Shown here: positions 7,994-16,857 of the stretch, in pieces
Layout: every line of letters begins with the position of its first letter
How positions within the stretch are numbered: position 1 is the stretch's first letter
DNA from: Streptomyces sp. yr375
Lineage (GTDB): Bacteria > Actinomycetota > Actinomycetes > Streptomycetales > Streptomycetaceae
Direction of reading: 5' to 3'
Length of the DNA: 64,000 nucleotides
Assembly: GCF_900110755.1 (NCBI RefSeq)
Contig: NZ_FOFF01000025.1
Location: 1-64,000 of the forward strand
Translations under genes and position numbers: made by a program
The notes under the pieces: model-generated
The model's input: the letters and a program-made list of their open reading frames with translations, nothing else
What the model was told of the DNA's origin: nothing
Databases searched by the model: none

Positions 7994-8052
7994 GCGACGC
8001 CCGACGCCCGGAAAGACAGCAAGAGAGCAAGAGAGCAAGACAGCAAGCGAAA

Positions 8053-8093
8053 AGACCCCTCCCGTTCTGTGTCTCCGCAGGCGGGAGGGGTCT
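8053..8093 (+). terminator. Strong terminator after the DUF5324 gene
   Basis: AGACCCCTCCCG (8053-8064) pairs perfectly with CGGGAGGGGTCT (8082-8093), a 12-bp stem with a 17-base loop. Just upstream (8010-8050) is a short array of AGAGCAAG-like octamers. The rest of 7994-8310 shows no convincing gene. It contains a 16-base direct repeat (GGTAGGGCCGGTGGAG, twice, near 8104-8137). Confidence 0.75.
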
Positions 8094-8310
8094 CGCCCGC
8101 CGCGGTAGGGCCGGTGGAGCGGTAGGGCCGGTGGAGTGGATTGATGGGGGACCCATGCGTCGGAGGGCGGCACACGCCTGCGGGCGCGCACAATGTCCGA
8201 CCATGCAAGATCCCTTTGATTACTCTCTCGTCCACTCGCCTCCTGCCCGCCCTGGGGTGTGGGGCGGCACGCATGGGCTGAAAGGTGACCATCCGTCAGG
8301 CGGTGGCCGT

Positions 8311-9723
8311 TCACCACGGCGGACTGGTCCGCTCCGTGATGCGGTCGAGGAGATCGGCGACATCGGCACGTCGCTGGTACGGGCGCAGGTGCTGGACCGC
8401 CGCGGTCAGACGTTGGTCGGCGCGCACGGAGCGAAGGGTGGGGTAGGCGTCGAGGAGAGCCTGCCAGTGGGTGAGGGCGGGTTCGAGGTGACCGAGGCGT
8501 AGGTGGGTTTCGGCCAGGCGGGCCCGGGTGAGCGCGCTGGGCAGGCGTTCGGTCGGGGTGCGCAGGCGCAGGGAAGTGGTCAGAGCGGCGAGGGCGCCGG
8601 TGCGGTCCTTGAGGGTGGCGAGGGTCTGGGCGCGTTGGTAGTGCAGGGCCCCGGCCGGGTAGCTGCTGAAGGGTCCCGGCTCGTCATCGGCCTCGAGGTG
8701 GAGACGTTCCGCGCGCAGCAGAGCGGTCACGGCGGCGTGCCGGTCGTGGTGCGCGTTGAGCACGGCCAGGTGGACGTGGGTATAGGCGCGGACGGCGGGT
8801 GGGGCGTGCCGGGCGTACTGGTCGGCCCGTTCGGCGAGATTCAGGACGGCGGGGGTGTGCTGTCCGAGGTCGTGGGCGTGGGTGGCCATGGTGCGCAGCG
8901 CGATGGCGAGGGTGGCGTGGTCGTCGGCGTCGGCGGCGAGGCGGGCGGCGATCTGGTGGTAGTGCTGGGCCAGGGAGTGGTGGCCGCTGTCGGCGCATAT
9001 GGAACCCAGCAGCAGGGCGAGCCGGGCGGTGGCGGCCAGGAGGCCGTGGTGCACCCGGGTGTGGGCCGGACGGTGCAGGAGGGGAGCGACCTCGTGGGCG
9101 AGGTAGGCGGCCAGGGCGGCGCGCACGTGCCGGCCGCCGTACTGGTCGGCCGAGGTGGCGAACACCGAGGCCATGGTCCGCAGTTGCTCCAGATCGCTCT
9201 CGGCGGCGCGGCCGGAGTGCGCCGGTCTGTCGGGTGCCCGTCTGTCGGGTGCCGGTCTGTCGGGTGCCCGTCTGTCGGGTGCCGGTCTGTCGGGTGCCGG
9301 TCTGTCGGGTGCCGCCGGGATCTCGCCCCGGGCGGGCAGGGCGAGTGCGGTGGCCGTGAGGACGCCGGCGCCGAGCAGGGCGCGACGGTGCGGGTCGAGT
9401 TCGGCGTGGGTGAGGTGGATGAGTTTGCGGACGGGGTCGGCCTCCCAGGCGGGATCCACGAGTTGGGCCGGGGCTCGGGTGAAGCCGGCCTCGTGGGCCG
9501 TGATGCGCCTGCCCAGGCGGCGGGAGAGGCATTCGAGTATCAGAGCGGGCAGCGGGGGCCGGGGCTGGGTGCCCTCCAGCCAGCGCCGCGCCGTGGTCAG
9601 ATGGACGGTCAACGTCAGGCCCTGCTCGGCGGCGATGCCCCGGAGGGCGGCGGCGAACTGGGCAGGGCCCCAGCCGGCCGCCTCCAAAAGAAGCGTGAGC
9701 TGGGTGTTGGCGGTGCGTGGCAC
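8311..9723 (-). CDS. HTH/TPR-type transcriptional regulator of a Streptomyces family
   Basis: This is a 470-residue protein. The N-terminal 90 residues look like a DNA-binding domain (LTVHLTTARRWLEGTQPRPPLP). A basic and Ala/Pro-rich linker follows, then a C-terminal half of repeated helix pairs of TPR type (about 210-460). This layout is common among Streptomyces regulators of development and secondary metabolism such as the NsdA group; I cannot assign it further. The GTG at 9723 has a near-perfect ribosome site (CAGGAGG). The linker carries six 15-bp repeats coding APDRP/APDRR. It is divergent from the P450/terpene cyclase genes and is a candidate for their regulator, by position only. Confidence 0.75.
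   Translation of the reverse strand: MPRTANTQLTLLLEAAGWGPAQFAAALRGIAAEQGLTLTVHLTTARRWLEGTQPRPPLPALILECLSRRLGRRITAHEAGFTRAPAQLVDPAWEADPVRKLIHLTHAELDPHRRALLGAGVLTATALALPARGEIPAAPDRPAPDRPAPDRRAPDRPAPDRRAPDRPAHSGRAAESDLEQLRTMASVFATSADQYGGRHVRAALAAYLAHEVAPLLHRPAHTRVHHGLLAATARLALLLGSICADSGHHSLAQHYHQIAARLAADADDHATLAIALRTMATHAHDLGQHTPAVLNLAERADQYARHAPPAVRAYTHVHLAVLNAHHDRHAAVTALLRAERLHLEADDEPGPFSSYPAGALHYQRAQTLATLKDRTGALAALTTSLRLRTPTERLPSALTRARLAETHLRLGHLEPALTHWQALLDAYPTLRSVRADQRLTAAVQHLRPYQRRADVADLLDRITERTSPPW
9224..9313. repeat. Six tandem 15-bp repeats inside the TPR regulator gene
   Basis: Six head-to-tail units alternate between GGTCTGTCGGGTGCC and CGTCTGTCGGGTGCC. On the coding (minus) strand they encode an APDR(P/R) pentapeptide array between the DNA-binding and TPR parts. 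The whole-codon period keeps the frame, so copy-number change would alter linker length only. Confidence 0.9.
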
Positions 9724-10495
9724 GGCTGCCTCCTGGGCGTACGAGCATGCGGCGCTCTTGCCGGTGTCTGAAGGAGGGGGTCCTGCAAGCCGCGCGCCAT
9801 CGCAACGGTCGCCGGTGCGCTTTGCACATGTCCGGGGACAACCCGCGCACTGGTGATATGCCCCCAGGGCGCCTGGGGTGATCGCACTCGCGTAACGCGC
9901 ATTCACCGAGTTCCCCTTCCGCTTGCCCGCTCCGTTCGCGGAGGCGTTCACGGTGACGTTCACGGAGGCGTTCACGGTGACGTTCACGGAGGCGTTCGCT
10001 GGGCGCGCTACGGCTGTGAAGCGAAGCGATCCGGGGGAAATAGGGGACGTGGGGGAAGTAAGCGGGTGCGACGGGCGTATGCGAACCGCCGGATTCCACT
10101 CCTGCGGGAGCGACACGGCATCCGGCCCGCCGACCGCGCCCTCGCGGGTGCGAGGTTCCGTATCCGCGTTTCACAAATTCACCAGGTTGCGAGTTGTACG
10201 ACTCGTTCACGTCTTTCATGCCTGGCTCGGCCATACGGAGCGGTGCTGAACTGGCTTTCTGCTGCGATGTGTTGGCGTGAGTTCGACCCAACAGCGGCTT
10301 GTGTTTTCGCCGTACCCGTGGCGTGACACTCCCCGCTCCACCAGGCGGAAGGACCAGCCGAATGGCGGACTTGCCGCCCGCGCCCACAAGCACACCGTCC
10401 TGCCGGCACTGGCCGCCCGGCGGCGCCACCGGTAACCATTCACCAGCCCGCCAGGCACATCCGGATGGAAATCACTCAAAGAAGGTGAGCTGTTC
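9724..10495. other. Non-coding interval between TPR regulator and P450 genes
   Basis: This 772-base region has no convincing gene; open frames through it are shadows. It contains a CCCCAGG-GCG-CCTGGGG palindrome at 9862-9878, close to the regulator start. It also holds the 24-bp direct repeats at 9934-9997 and a CGAGT-6-ACTCG inverted repeat near 10191-10206. It should hold the divergent promoters of the regulator and of the P450/cyclase pair. Confidence 0.5.
9934..9997. repeat. 24-bp direct repeats upstream of the TPR regulator
   Basis: Units of the form GTTC(A/G)CGGAGGCG + TTCACGGTGAC occur at 9934-9957 and 9958-9981, with a partial third unit at 9982-9997. On the minus strand they read as regularly spaced GTGAACG(C/T) motifs. 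Regular spacing over 64 bases upstream of a DNA-binding regulator suggests an operator array, but this is inference. Confidence 0.65.
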
Positions 10496-11842
10496 ATGGA
10501 TCCCATCGCAACAGCTACAACTCCCCCGAGGGGACGGGGCGGGATACCGCTGCTCGGGCACACGGTGCCGCTGCTGCGGGGACGGATGCAGTTCTTCCAG
10601 GACCTGCGGCTTCAGGGTGATCTCGTACTCATCCACATCGGGACCCGCCCGGTCTACGTCCTGAATTCCCCGGATCTCATCCACCGTGTGCTGGTCACCG
10701 ACGCACGTAACTTCGACAAAGGCAAAATGATGGACAAGGCCCGTCCATTCACGGGGAATGGCCTGGTAAACGCCTCCGCAGCCCATCACCGGCGGCAGCG
10801 CAGGATGATCCAGCCTTCCTTCCACCGGGACATGATCGCCCACTACGGAGAGGTCATGATCCGGAGCGTGGGAGAGCACACCGCCGAATGGCGGGATGGT
10901 CAACGCGTCCGCGTGGACGAGGAGATTCAGCGCCTCGTCATGAAAATCCTCACGGCGACCTTGTTCGCGTCGCCTGCCGCGCACCATGCCATCGCAGAGG
11001 TCCATCGCTCGCTGCCGGTATTCAATGACGGGATCACCCGCCGCACACTCCTGCCCGAATTGGCGAACAGGATTCCCACACCGGGCAATCGCCGCTTTGA
11101 TCGCGCTGCCGCCGGGCTGAGGTCGGTCGTCCAGGATCTGATCAGCATTTACCGCAGGTCCGGGGAGGACCACGGCGACCTGCTCTCGATGCTGGTCTCG
11201 GCACAGGACGTCGAGACCGGTCAGACGATGACCGACAAGGAAGTCCAGGACGAGACCATCACCCTGCTCGTCGGCGCGCTGGAAACCGTCACCAGCCTCC
11301 TGGTCTGGCTCTTTCACGTCCTGGGCGAGAACCCGGAAATCGACCAGCGAGTCCACACCGAGGTGGCAGACACGATCGGCGACCGTCCGATCCAGATCGG
11401 CGACTACCCCAAGCTCGCCTATACCCGCAGCGTGGTCTGTGAGGCGCTGCGCCTCCACCACCCGCTCTGGATATTGATGCGGCGGGCGATCAACCCCATA
11501 AGGCTGGGACAGTTCACGGTCCCGGCAGGCGCGGAGCTGGTGTTCAGCCAGGCGACGCTGCACCGCGACCCTGTCCTCTACCCCGCGCCGATGACCTTCC
11601 GGCCCGAGCGATGGCTGGACTCCTCCACCGATGAGCGAAGCAATTCCTTCATCCCGTTCGGCGGCGGTAGCCGCCTGTGCATCGGCGACAGATTCGCCTG
11701 GATGGAAATGGTCCTCGTGCTCGCGGCCAGCGCCTCCCGCTGGCGACTCGTCCCCGTACCCGGCCACCGCATCCGCCCCAGCAGGTCCATCGTGATCCAC
11801 CCCGGCCGGCTCCCCATGGAACTCGCCGAAAGGACCCATTGA
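10496..11842 (+). CDS. Cytochrome P450, probably terpene-tailoring
   Basis: This is a 448-residue soluble bacterial P450. The K-helix ExxR is Glu316-Arg319 (CEALRL), the PERF-like motif is FRPERW (368-373), and the heme ligand is Cys395 in FIPFGGGSRLCIG. The I-helix carries an acid-Thr pair at Glu263-Thr264, in the ET form rather than the commoner DT. The N-terminus (GIPLLGHTVPLL) and HRRQRRMIQPSF resemble P450s that oxidise terpenes, such as the CYP170 type. It lies 80 bases upstream of a class I terpene cyclase on the same strand, so both probably act on one pathway: cyclisation, then hydroxylation. No ferredoxin gene is adjacent, so redox partners must come from elsewhere. The ATG at 10496 has AGAAGGTGAG upstream. 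Confidence 0.92.
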   Translation: MDPIATATTPPRGRGGIPLLGHTVPLLRGRMQFFQDLRLQGDLVLIHIGTRPVYVLNSPDLIHRVLVTDARNFDKGKMMDKARPFTGNGLVNASAAHHRRQRRMIQPSFHRDMIAHYGEVMIRSVGEHTAEWRDGQRVRVDEEIQRLVMKILTATLFASPAAHHAIAEVHRSLPVFNDGITRRTLLPELANRIPTPGNRRFDRAAAGLRSVVQDLISIYRRSGEDHGDLLSMLVSAQDVETGQTMTDKEVQDETITLLVGALETVTSLLVWLFHVLGENPEIDQRVHTEVADTIGDRPIQIGDYPKLAYTRSVVCEALRLHHPLWILMRRAINPIRLGQFTVPAGAELVFSQATLHRDPVLYPAPMTFRPERWLDSSTDERSNSFIPFGGGSRLCIGDRFAWMEMVLVLAASASRWRLVPVPGHRIRPSRSIVIHPGRLPMELAERTH

Positions 11843-11922
11843 GGGAGCCCACACACACGACCTGCCGGCCTGGCCGGCGGCATTCTCCGTAGAAAACTGT
11901 CTGCCTGGCCAGGGAGATCTTC

Positions 11923-13005
11923 GTGGAAAAATTGACTGAGCCCGTCAGCGGCTCGTTCTTCGAGATACCGCCGCTCTATTGTCCGCTGCCGTCAGCTATT
12001 AATCCCAACGTCCAGGACGTCGAGCGCCGAAACATCGAGTGGATGACAGGGCTGGGCCTCTGCGATGATCCTGAACAGCGAACCCGCCTTCTGGGATGCC
12101 ACGCGGCAGACTGGTGCTGCAGGATTGCACCCGACGGCGCTCTTTCCGGCCTGCAGATATTTACGGACTGGACCAGTATGGGCCTGATATTCGATGATGC
12201 CCATCTGGACCGAGGCCCGACAAGCCGCCGACCCGAGGAGCTCATTCCCATCCTCATGCGGATGGCCCACGCCTTGGACCATCCAGAAGCCCAGGTAGGC
12301 GACGATCCTTTCACCGCGGGATACCGGAACCTCTCACAGTGCATAAGAGAAAAGCGCTCTGGGGAAAGTTCCAGCGAGTGGGCGGACGCGACTACGCAAT
12401 GGTGGTTCGCTGCCGCAGGGCTGGTTTCCTACCGGGCAGCCAGTCGAACGCCGAGCCTCGCGGACTACATGGTCATCGGGCCACGCGACCGCGGCACCAG
12501 AGCCACCATCTCGTTCATCGAGCTGGCCGAGGAAACATCGCTGCCTCCAGCACTCAGGGAGGCACCACGCGTCCGCGCAGTCTCGCACGCGACCTGTCTG
12601 CTCATGACCATCGGAAATGATCTGTTCTCTTTCCACAGAGAGAACGCAGAAAACACACTCGAGTCGAATATCGTCGGGGTACTGGCGAGCGAAAACAGAA
12701 CTTCGCTCCATACGGCTTTGGCATGCGCAGTAGCACTGCATGACTGCATCATGTGCCTTTTCCTCGACCTGACCAAGGCACTTGAACACAACGCCGGCGA
12801 GCCACTCAAACGGTACCTCGCCCAACTTGGCCACCTGGTGCGAGGAAACCTGGAATACAGCTTGATCGTGCCCCGGTACAACAGCGAGGTAACAGGCATT
12901 TCACCGGCCCTCCTCGACTCCATCGAATGGGCGGAAAAACCCTCGGCCCGTCGCCTCGACGCCCCTCAGATACCGGCCATCGCATGGCTTTGGGACCAGC
13001 TCTGA
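11923..13005 (+). CDS. Class I terpene cyclase (terpene synthase family)
   Basis: This 360-residue enzyme would ionise an isoprenyl diphosphate, most likely farnesyl diphosphate, and cyclise it. The Asp-rich metal motif is FDDAHLD (Asp91, Asp92, with Asp96). The second metal motif is a complete NSE triad, NDLFSFHRE (Asn232, Ser236, Glu240). An Arg-Tyr pair (Arg318-Tyr319, IVPRYN) sits where the family usually has its C-terminal RY. Length is normal for bacterial sesquiterpene cyclases. The product cannot be told from sequence by eye; I see no close resemblance to geosmin, 2-methylisoborneol, pentalenene or epi-isozizaene synthases. The GTG at 11923 has AGGGAG upstream. Base composition is less G+C-rich than the core genes, consistent with transfer. 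Confidence 0.9.
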   Translation: MEKLTEPVSGSFFEIPPLYCPLPSAINPNVQDVERRNIEWMTGLGLCDDPEQRTRLLGCHAADWCCRIAPDGALSGLQIFTDWTSMGLIFDDAHLDRGPTSRRPEELIPILMRMAHALDHPEAQVGDDPFTAGYRNLSQCIREKRSGESSSEWADATTQWWFAAAGLVSYRAASRTPSLADYMVIGPRDRGTRATISFIELAEETSLPPALREAPRVRAVSHATCLLMTIGNDLFSFHRENAENTLESNIVGVLASENRTSLHTALACAVALHDCIMCLFLDLTKALEHNAGEPLKRYLAQLGHLVRGNLEYSLIVPRYNSEVTGISPALLDSIEWAEKPSARRLDAPQIPAIAWLWDQL

Positions 13006-13232
13006 CCCGACTCTGGACAGATAGAGCCGAAGTATCCAAAAGGAGAAATTGCAGCCGAAGGGGTGGAAAAACCGTCGGATCCACCACGCACTGGAAGGTC
13101 TTGCGGAAGCGACGGCGCACGTCGCCGCGATGGCCCCTCGCCATCCGCAGGCCGCGAAGTCACCGCTGGAACCTGCCAGTTGGCGCCTATAGAAGTCCTG
13201 AAGCTCCAGAGCGAAGGACGCACGAGGCCGCC

Positions 13233-13586
13233 TCACACAGCCACGAGCCGGACCCGGTCGCCGCAGAGCTTGGCCATGTCGGCTATGTCGTCGACGTCGT
13301 ACGTCAGCATGACCACTGGACGCTGCTGGCGCAGGGCGGCCTCGGCCATGGCCGCGTCGATGGCGCACTTGTGACCGTGCAGCCCTGCCCCCGTCAACAG
13401 CGCCGAGGCCGCCTTCGCCTCCTCATCGCCCACCGGGATTACCCTCAGGCCGGACAGCAACGAGCCAAGCATGGCCCTGCTCGTACAGGCGTGGACGGCC
13501 TCGACGATGGTGAGCGCGCAGATCACCACCTCCAGAGGAGTTCGAACAGACGGGTCGCAGCGGGCCGCGTCCCAGCCGCAGCACAC
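13233..13586 (-). pseudogene. PIN-domain (VapC-like) toxin, truncated at its start
   Basis: The frame ending at 13233 encodes a PIN-domain C-terminal portion: TPLEVVICALTIVEAV, a middle helix segment, HKCAIDAAMAEAAL (acidic site plus helix) and PVVMLTYDVDDIADMAKL, as in VapC ribonucleases. The N-terminal strand with the first catalytic Asp (usually LDTSAL-like) is not visible upstream in any frame. The first 15 residues look unrelated, so the gene appears 5'-truncated. No VapB antitoxin is seen beside it. It is probably a relic of a toxin-antitoxin pair in the island. An intact but divergent PIN protein is unlikely without the first Asp. Confidence 0.6.
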
Positions 13587-13657
13587 ACCACTGTCGCCGA
13601 GCCACTCGAAGCCTGCCCCGCACTCTGAACCAATGCGCGCAGCGCGCCTGTGTCCCG

Positions 13658-13840
13658 GTGCCGCACACGAACCTCCTGGGCCACCGCACAGGCACCGGAA
13701 TTCTCAGACGAGGCAGCGACTACCTACCCAACGGCCTCGCGGCCACCGACAATCTCCCGGGCGCGGTCACCGAGGCCCTGCTCAACATCGCCCTGGACAG
13801 GCGCTACCTCCACCCCGGCCTGCCGATCCTGTACGACTGA
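13658..13840 (+). pseudogene. Unrecognised C-terminal coding remnant
   Basis: A plus-strand frame ends DNLPGAVTEALLNIALDRRY then LHPGLPILYD. It looks protein-like (helical, low repetition) but has no plausible start or ribosome site, and it lies antisense to the tail of the AraC-type gene. It may be the 3' end of a lost gene. I do not recognise the family; it could also be a chance frame. Confidence 0.25.
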
Positions 13841-14887
13841 ACGCACCACCTCACGTTCCACCGCGCCTTCGCTAAGGTCTGCGTGTATCCGGGCGTACTG
13901 GGAGGGCGTCTGGCCGTACCTCTTTTTGCAGGCGCGGACGAAGTGGCTGCTGTCCGCGAAGCCCCAGCGTGCAGCCGCCTGCCTGACGCTCAGCCGCGAA
14001 CCTGGCGACGTGAGGTCCTGCAGGGCCCGCTCGATGCGCCGACGGCGTACATACGCCATCAGCGGCTCGCCCTGGTCGGCGAAGGCCCGGTGCAGCGTGC
14101 GCACGGAAACGTTCAGTTCCCGGGCCAGCAGCCGCGGGGAGAGCTCTGGCTCAGTGAGCAGGCCTTCCAGGATCCTCTGCGCGGCGCCTGCCAGCGCGGG
14201 GGCAAGCTGGGGCTCGTCACCATCGACCCCGCCGGTGAGCACGCCCTTGACCAGCTCGGTCATGGCGTTCCGGGCGGCCTGCACGGCAGCCGGGGACAGG
14301 TCGTCCAGCACGGACGTGACCGTCTCGACATGGGCCATCAGCACACGAAGAGGCGCACCATCGCACGGTCCTGCGAGATGCCGGTCGCCCATGAGCGGCC
14401 GCAGTTCACCGGCGGGCAGGATCAGCACTTGGGAGGCCGTCCGGGAACTGATCCCGAAGTCCCACGACGGGGCGTTGTACCGCGCGAGGAACTGGCCAGC
14501 CGATACCTCCACGGTGTCGCCAGCGCCGTCCGACCGGCCGAAGCGCCATCCTCCCCGGCGCACCACGTGCAGTACCACGCAGTCGTTGAGGTGGTTGAAG
14601 GTGCCCCCTGTGCCGCCGACGATGGAATCGCTGTACACATCATCCACGACCATGTCGGCCACCTTGGAGTGGTGAATGCGGACGCGATAGTCGTCGTCGG
14701 TGACGGGCCGGCAGGGCGGGATGGGTACCGCGTCGCCCACCTGCGCCTCCCAGTCGCGGCGCAGGAGGTCGGACGCGTCCGGGGCACCGCCAGGCACGGT
14801 GACGTCCACAAGGTGCGTCCTGGTCTCCCACACGAAATCCACCGCGGAGGCGGAGTCACCCCTGCGCGCCATGTCGTTAAGCCTCAT
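13724..14887 (-). CDS. AraC-family transcriptional regulator
   Basis: The frame is 387 residues. Residues 1-215 form a cupin-like ligand/dimerisation half of the AraC-binding type (DDYRVRIHHSKVADMVVDDV, QVLILPAGEL). Residues about 235-335 form the two-HTH AraC domain: LLARELNVSVRTLHRAF, then RQAAARWGFADSSHFVRACK and YGQTPSQYAR. The last roughly 50 residues (from ADLSEGAV) are not typical of the family and overlap an antisense remnant. The original stop may therefore have been lost at a junction. The ATG at 14887 has a weak ribosome site; an ATG five codons later is possible. Its target is unknown; the terpene genes are about 0.7 kb beyond the PIN remnant. Confidence 0.85.
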   Translation of the reverse strand: MRLNDMARRGDSASAVDFVWETRTHLVDVTVPGGAPDASDLLRRDWEAQVGDAVPIPPCRPVTDDDYRVRIHHSKVADMVVDDVYSDSIVGGTGGTFNHLNDCVVLHVVRRGGWRFGRSDGAGDTVEVSAGQFLARYNAPSWDFGISSRTASQVLILPAGELRPLMGDRHLAGPCDGAPLRVLMAHVETVTSVLDDLSPAAVQAARNAMTELVKGVLTGGVDGDEPQLAPALAGAAQRILEGLLTEPELSPRLLARELNVSVRTLHRAFADQGEPLMAYVRRRRIERALQDLTSPGSRLSVRQAAARWGFADSSHFVRACKKRYGQTPSQYARIHADLSEGAVEREVVRSVVQDRQAGVEVAPVQGDVEQGLGDRAREIVGGREAVG

Positions 14888-15165
14888 GAGATGCCAACCC
14901 CATCACTTGCTGATCTTATCAATCATCTGGATTCTGGCGCTGGGGAAGATGCACGCGGTGGCGCTCGCGTTCCATAAAGAAGGCAGCCACGTTCACCCAT
15001 CCAAAGATTTCGGGTGCTTAGCGTGCTGTCCACGCAGGGGACTACACGCCATGAGGGGCGACGACCCTGCCCCTCATTCAGTGATCATTTCTGCGGCAGG
15101 CGCATCCGCTTGGCTGCCGCGCCCAAGCAAAGACAATCACAACGCATCACTAAGCAAGGAGCATA

Positions 15166-16252
15166 ATGAGTAAAAAAACTCAAGCAGGTTCGACGTTCCG
15201 CCTTCGCACTCTTTGCTGCGTTCGCAATGAGCCTGATCGGCGCCTCATCCACGTATGCAGCCGGAGGTCCGCCCGGTGAAGGCAGTTGGATGCGGCAGTT
15301 GATTGGTTTCGGTACGTCGAATGGTCCCTACTGGATCGAAACTCCGAATGCGGCAAGCGAAGCTTTCGCTAATCCTTTCGGCTCCCCTAGAACCAATGTC
15401 AGAGCGTAGCGCGGGATCGACAACCAAATCTGGGTTGCGATTAATGGCGGTCAGCCGTTCACGGTCTACGGGGCCCAGACCCACTACAGCCCCACCGTCA
15501 TCCCGGTTGGCACAAATGGGGCCGCCATCTTCCACACGGGCACCGACAACCAAATTTATTACTCGTATACGTACGATGCCCCCACCGCCTCGAGCCAGAC
15601 ACACTGGAGGCCATGGCAAGCAATCTCTGGAGCGGCGACCAATCGTCCGCCTTCCGTCGCTGTCGTTGGAAATGCGCAGGGCCAGCAGACCAGTAGTGCG
15701 ATTTTCGTAGCCTATCGTGGCGCAACCAACGAAAACATCTACACTACGTTTAATTCTGACATCGAGAATGCACGTGGTTGGCAGAACTCTATTCAGGTTC
15801 CAGGGGTTCGGAGTTCTTACGCACCCAGCGTTCTCTATCGTCATTCAAGCAATGGGTCGCCGGAGATTGGCATGGGTCACGTCGGGCTAGATGACCACCT
15901 CTACTACAGCTTCGCAACATATGGGACCAACACCTGGGGAGCGTGGCAGGAAATCGAGCGGTCGGGCAACATCAGTTCGGGACCTTCCTGCCTGAGTGAC
16001 CTAGTGGATGAAATCCTTTGCGCAGTTGACTATTCAAGCGATGGATATATTGACTACGGCGAGTTTCTACGCTCGTCCAACGGGCGGAACTGGAGTGGGG
16101 CTGAAGCCAGTGGATCAGGTGGACGAACTAATGGATCGGCCCCCGCGATCGTCAATGATCCTGGGCCCATCCCATTCAGAGTCAATATTGCGGGAACTGA
16201 TTTCCGTAGCTGGGAGGAAGTCGCCTACGATCCTCTTGCCAAATCCGAATGA
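15166..16252 (+). pseudogene. Secreted beta-propeller lectin-like protein, broken by a frameshift and an amber codon
   Basis: The ATG at 15166 follows AAGGAG. After ATGAGT there is a run of seven A (15172-15178). Read with six A, the frame gives a clear signal peptide (KKLKQVRRSAFALFAAFA ending STYAAG) and continues to a stop at 16250-16252, interrupted only by TAG at 15407-15409. The mature part has repeated blade-like motifs: RGIDNQIWVAING, HTGTDNQIYYSYTYD, YRGATNENIYTTF and VGLDDHLYYSF, interleaved with PSVAVV-like strands. These resemble fucose/PLL-type or sialidase-like propeller lectins. A C-terminal domain has SSDGYIDYGEFLRSSNGRNW. G+C is much lower than in neighbours, indicating transfer. 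With both lesions real, no full protein would be made. Confidence 0.75.
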
Positions 16253-16261
16253 GCCTTTTCA

Positions 16262-16620
16262 GGGCCGTCGCTCCAAGGTGCCGTCGACCGGGATGTAATG
16301 CGGGTCGGCTTCGTGTAGGGCCCTCAGCAGGCCGAGCGCGGTCGGCGAGCGAGCAGGCCGAACACCGCGGCCATGTCGGCGTGTGCGGTGCCGACGGAGA
16401 TGCCGACTGGCCGCGAGCTGGGCGAGGTTGTCGTGCGGGTGTAGGTGCACCAGCACGACCAGGGCACGTTGGTGCGGCAGAAGCTTGCAGCGGCGGTCTC
16501 CCTCGCGGGTGACGATGAGCATGGTGACCCACTCGACCAAGGCATGCCAAAGGGTCGAGTGTGGCAGGTTGCCGCGGACGGGGCTGGCCCGCCGCAAAGA
16601 CCCGGGAAGCCCTCTGGCAA
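16262..16620 (-). pseudogene. IS5-type (IS112-like) transposase fragment, frameshifted
   Basis: The minus strand encodes RASPVRGNLPHSTLWHALVE, then a VTREGDRRCKLLPHQRALVV-like helix and an HTH-like start, typical of the N-terminal domain of IS5-group transposases common in Streptomyces. The reading frame then splits. GISVGTAHADMAAVFGLLA continues in one frame, while LLRALHEADPHYIPVDGTL continues in another, so at least one frameshift is present. The fragment stops abruptly at VDGTLERRP, before the DDE domain. It abuts the 3' end of the lectin pseudogene. It is inactive debris in the island. Confidence 0.8.
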
Positions 16621-16857
16621 TTCACAGGGATCCGCCGGACGGTGCTCGTGCTGCGGGCATTGACCTCACTGTACGGGGCCTGCTCACCATCGACTCGTTG
16701 CGCCCGAAACCAACCTCACAGGGCAATACAACTAGAGCCCACGGATCCCGGATACGGGTTCTTCGAACAGACCTTGAGCGCCTCCATGCTGGCCTCCCTG
16801 AAGGCCCTGTTCACAGCGGCCTTGTTGATCCCGCGGGCATGAACCTCGGTGATGCCG

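Noticed and set aside
9224..9313. Tandem repeats considered as a CRISPR array.
   Set aside because: Units are 15 bp, contiguous with no spacers, and lie inside a coding frame; the 24-bp and 41-bp arrays are also spacerless.
9155..9856. A plus-strand frame with AGLSGARLSG-type pentapeptide repeats, resembling pentapeptide-repeat proteins.
   Set aside because: It is the shadow of the six 15-bp repeats in the minus-strand TPR regulator, which has a good start site and family features.
8000..10500. Search for the left attachment site as a copy of the tRNA-Ala 3' end (18321-18345).
   Set aside because: No clear copy was found by eye; a short or degraded repeat cannot be excluded.
15407..15409. 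Programmed amber readthrough or recoding in the lectin-like gene as the main explanation.
   Set aside because: No stimulatory structure or known recoding context was recognised, and a second lesion is present upstream; decay is simpler.
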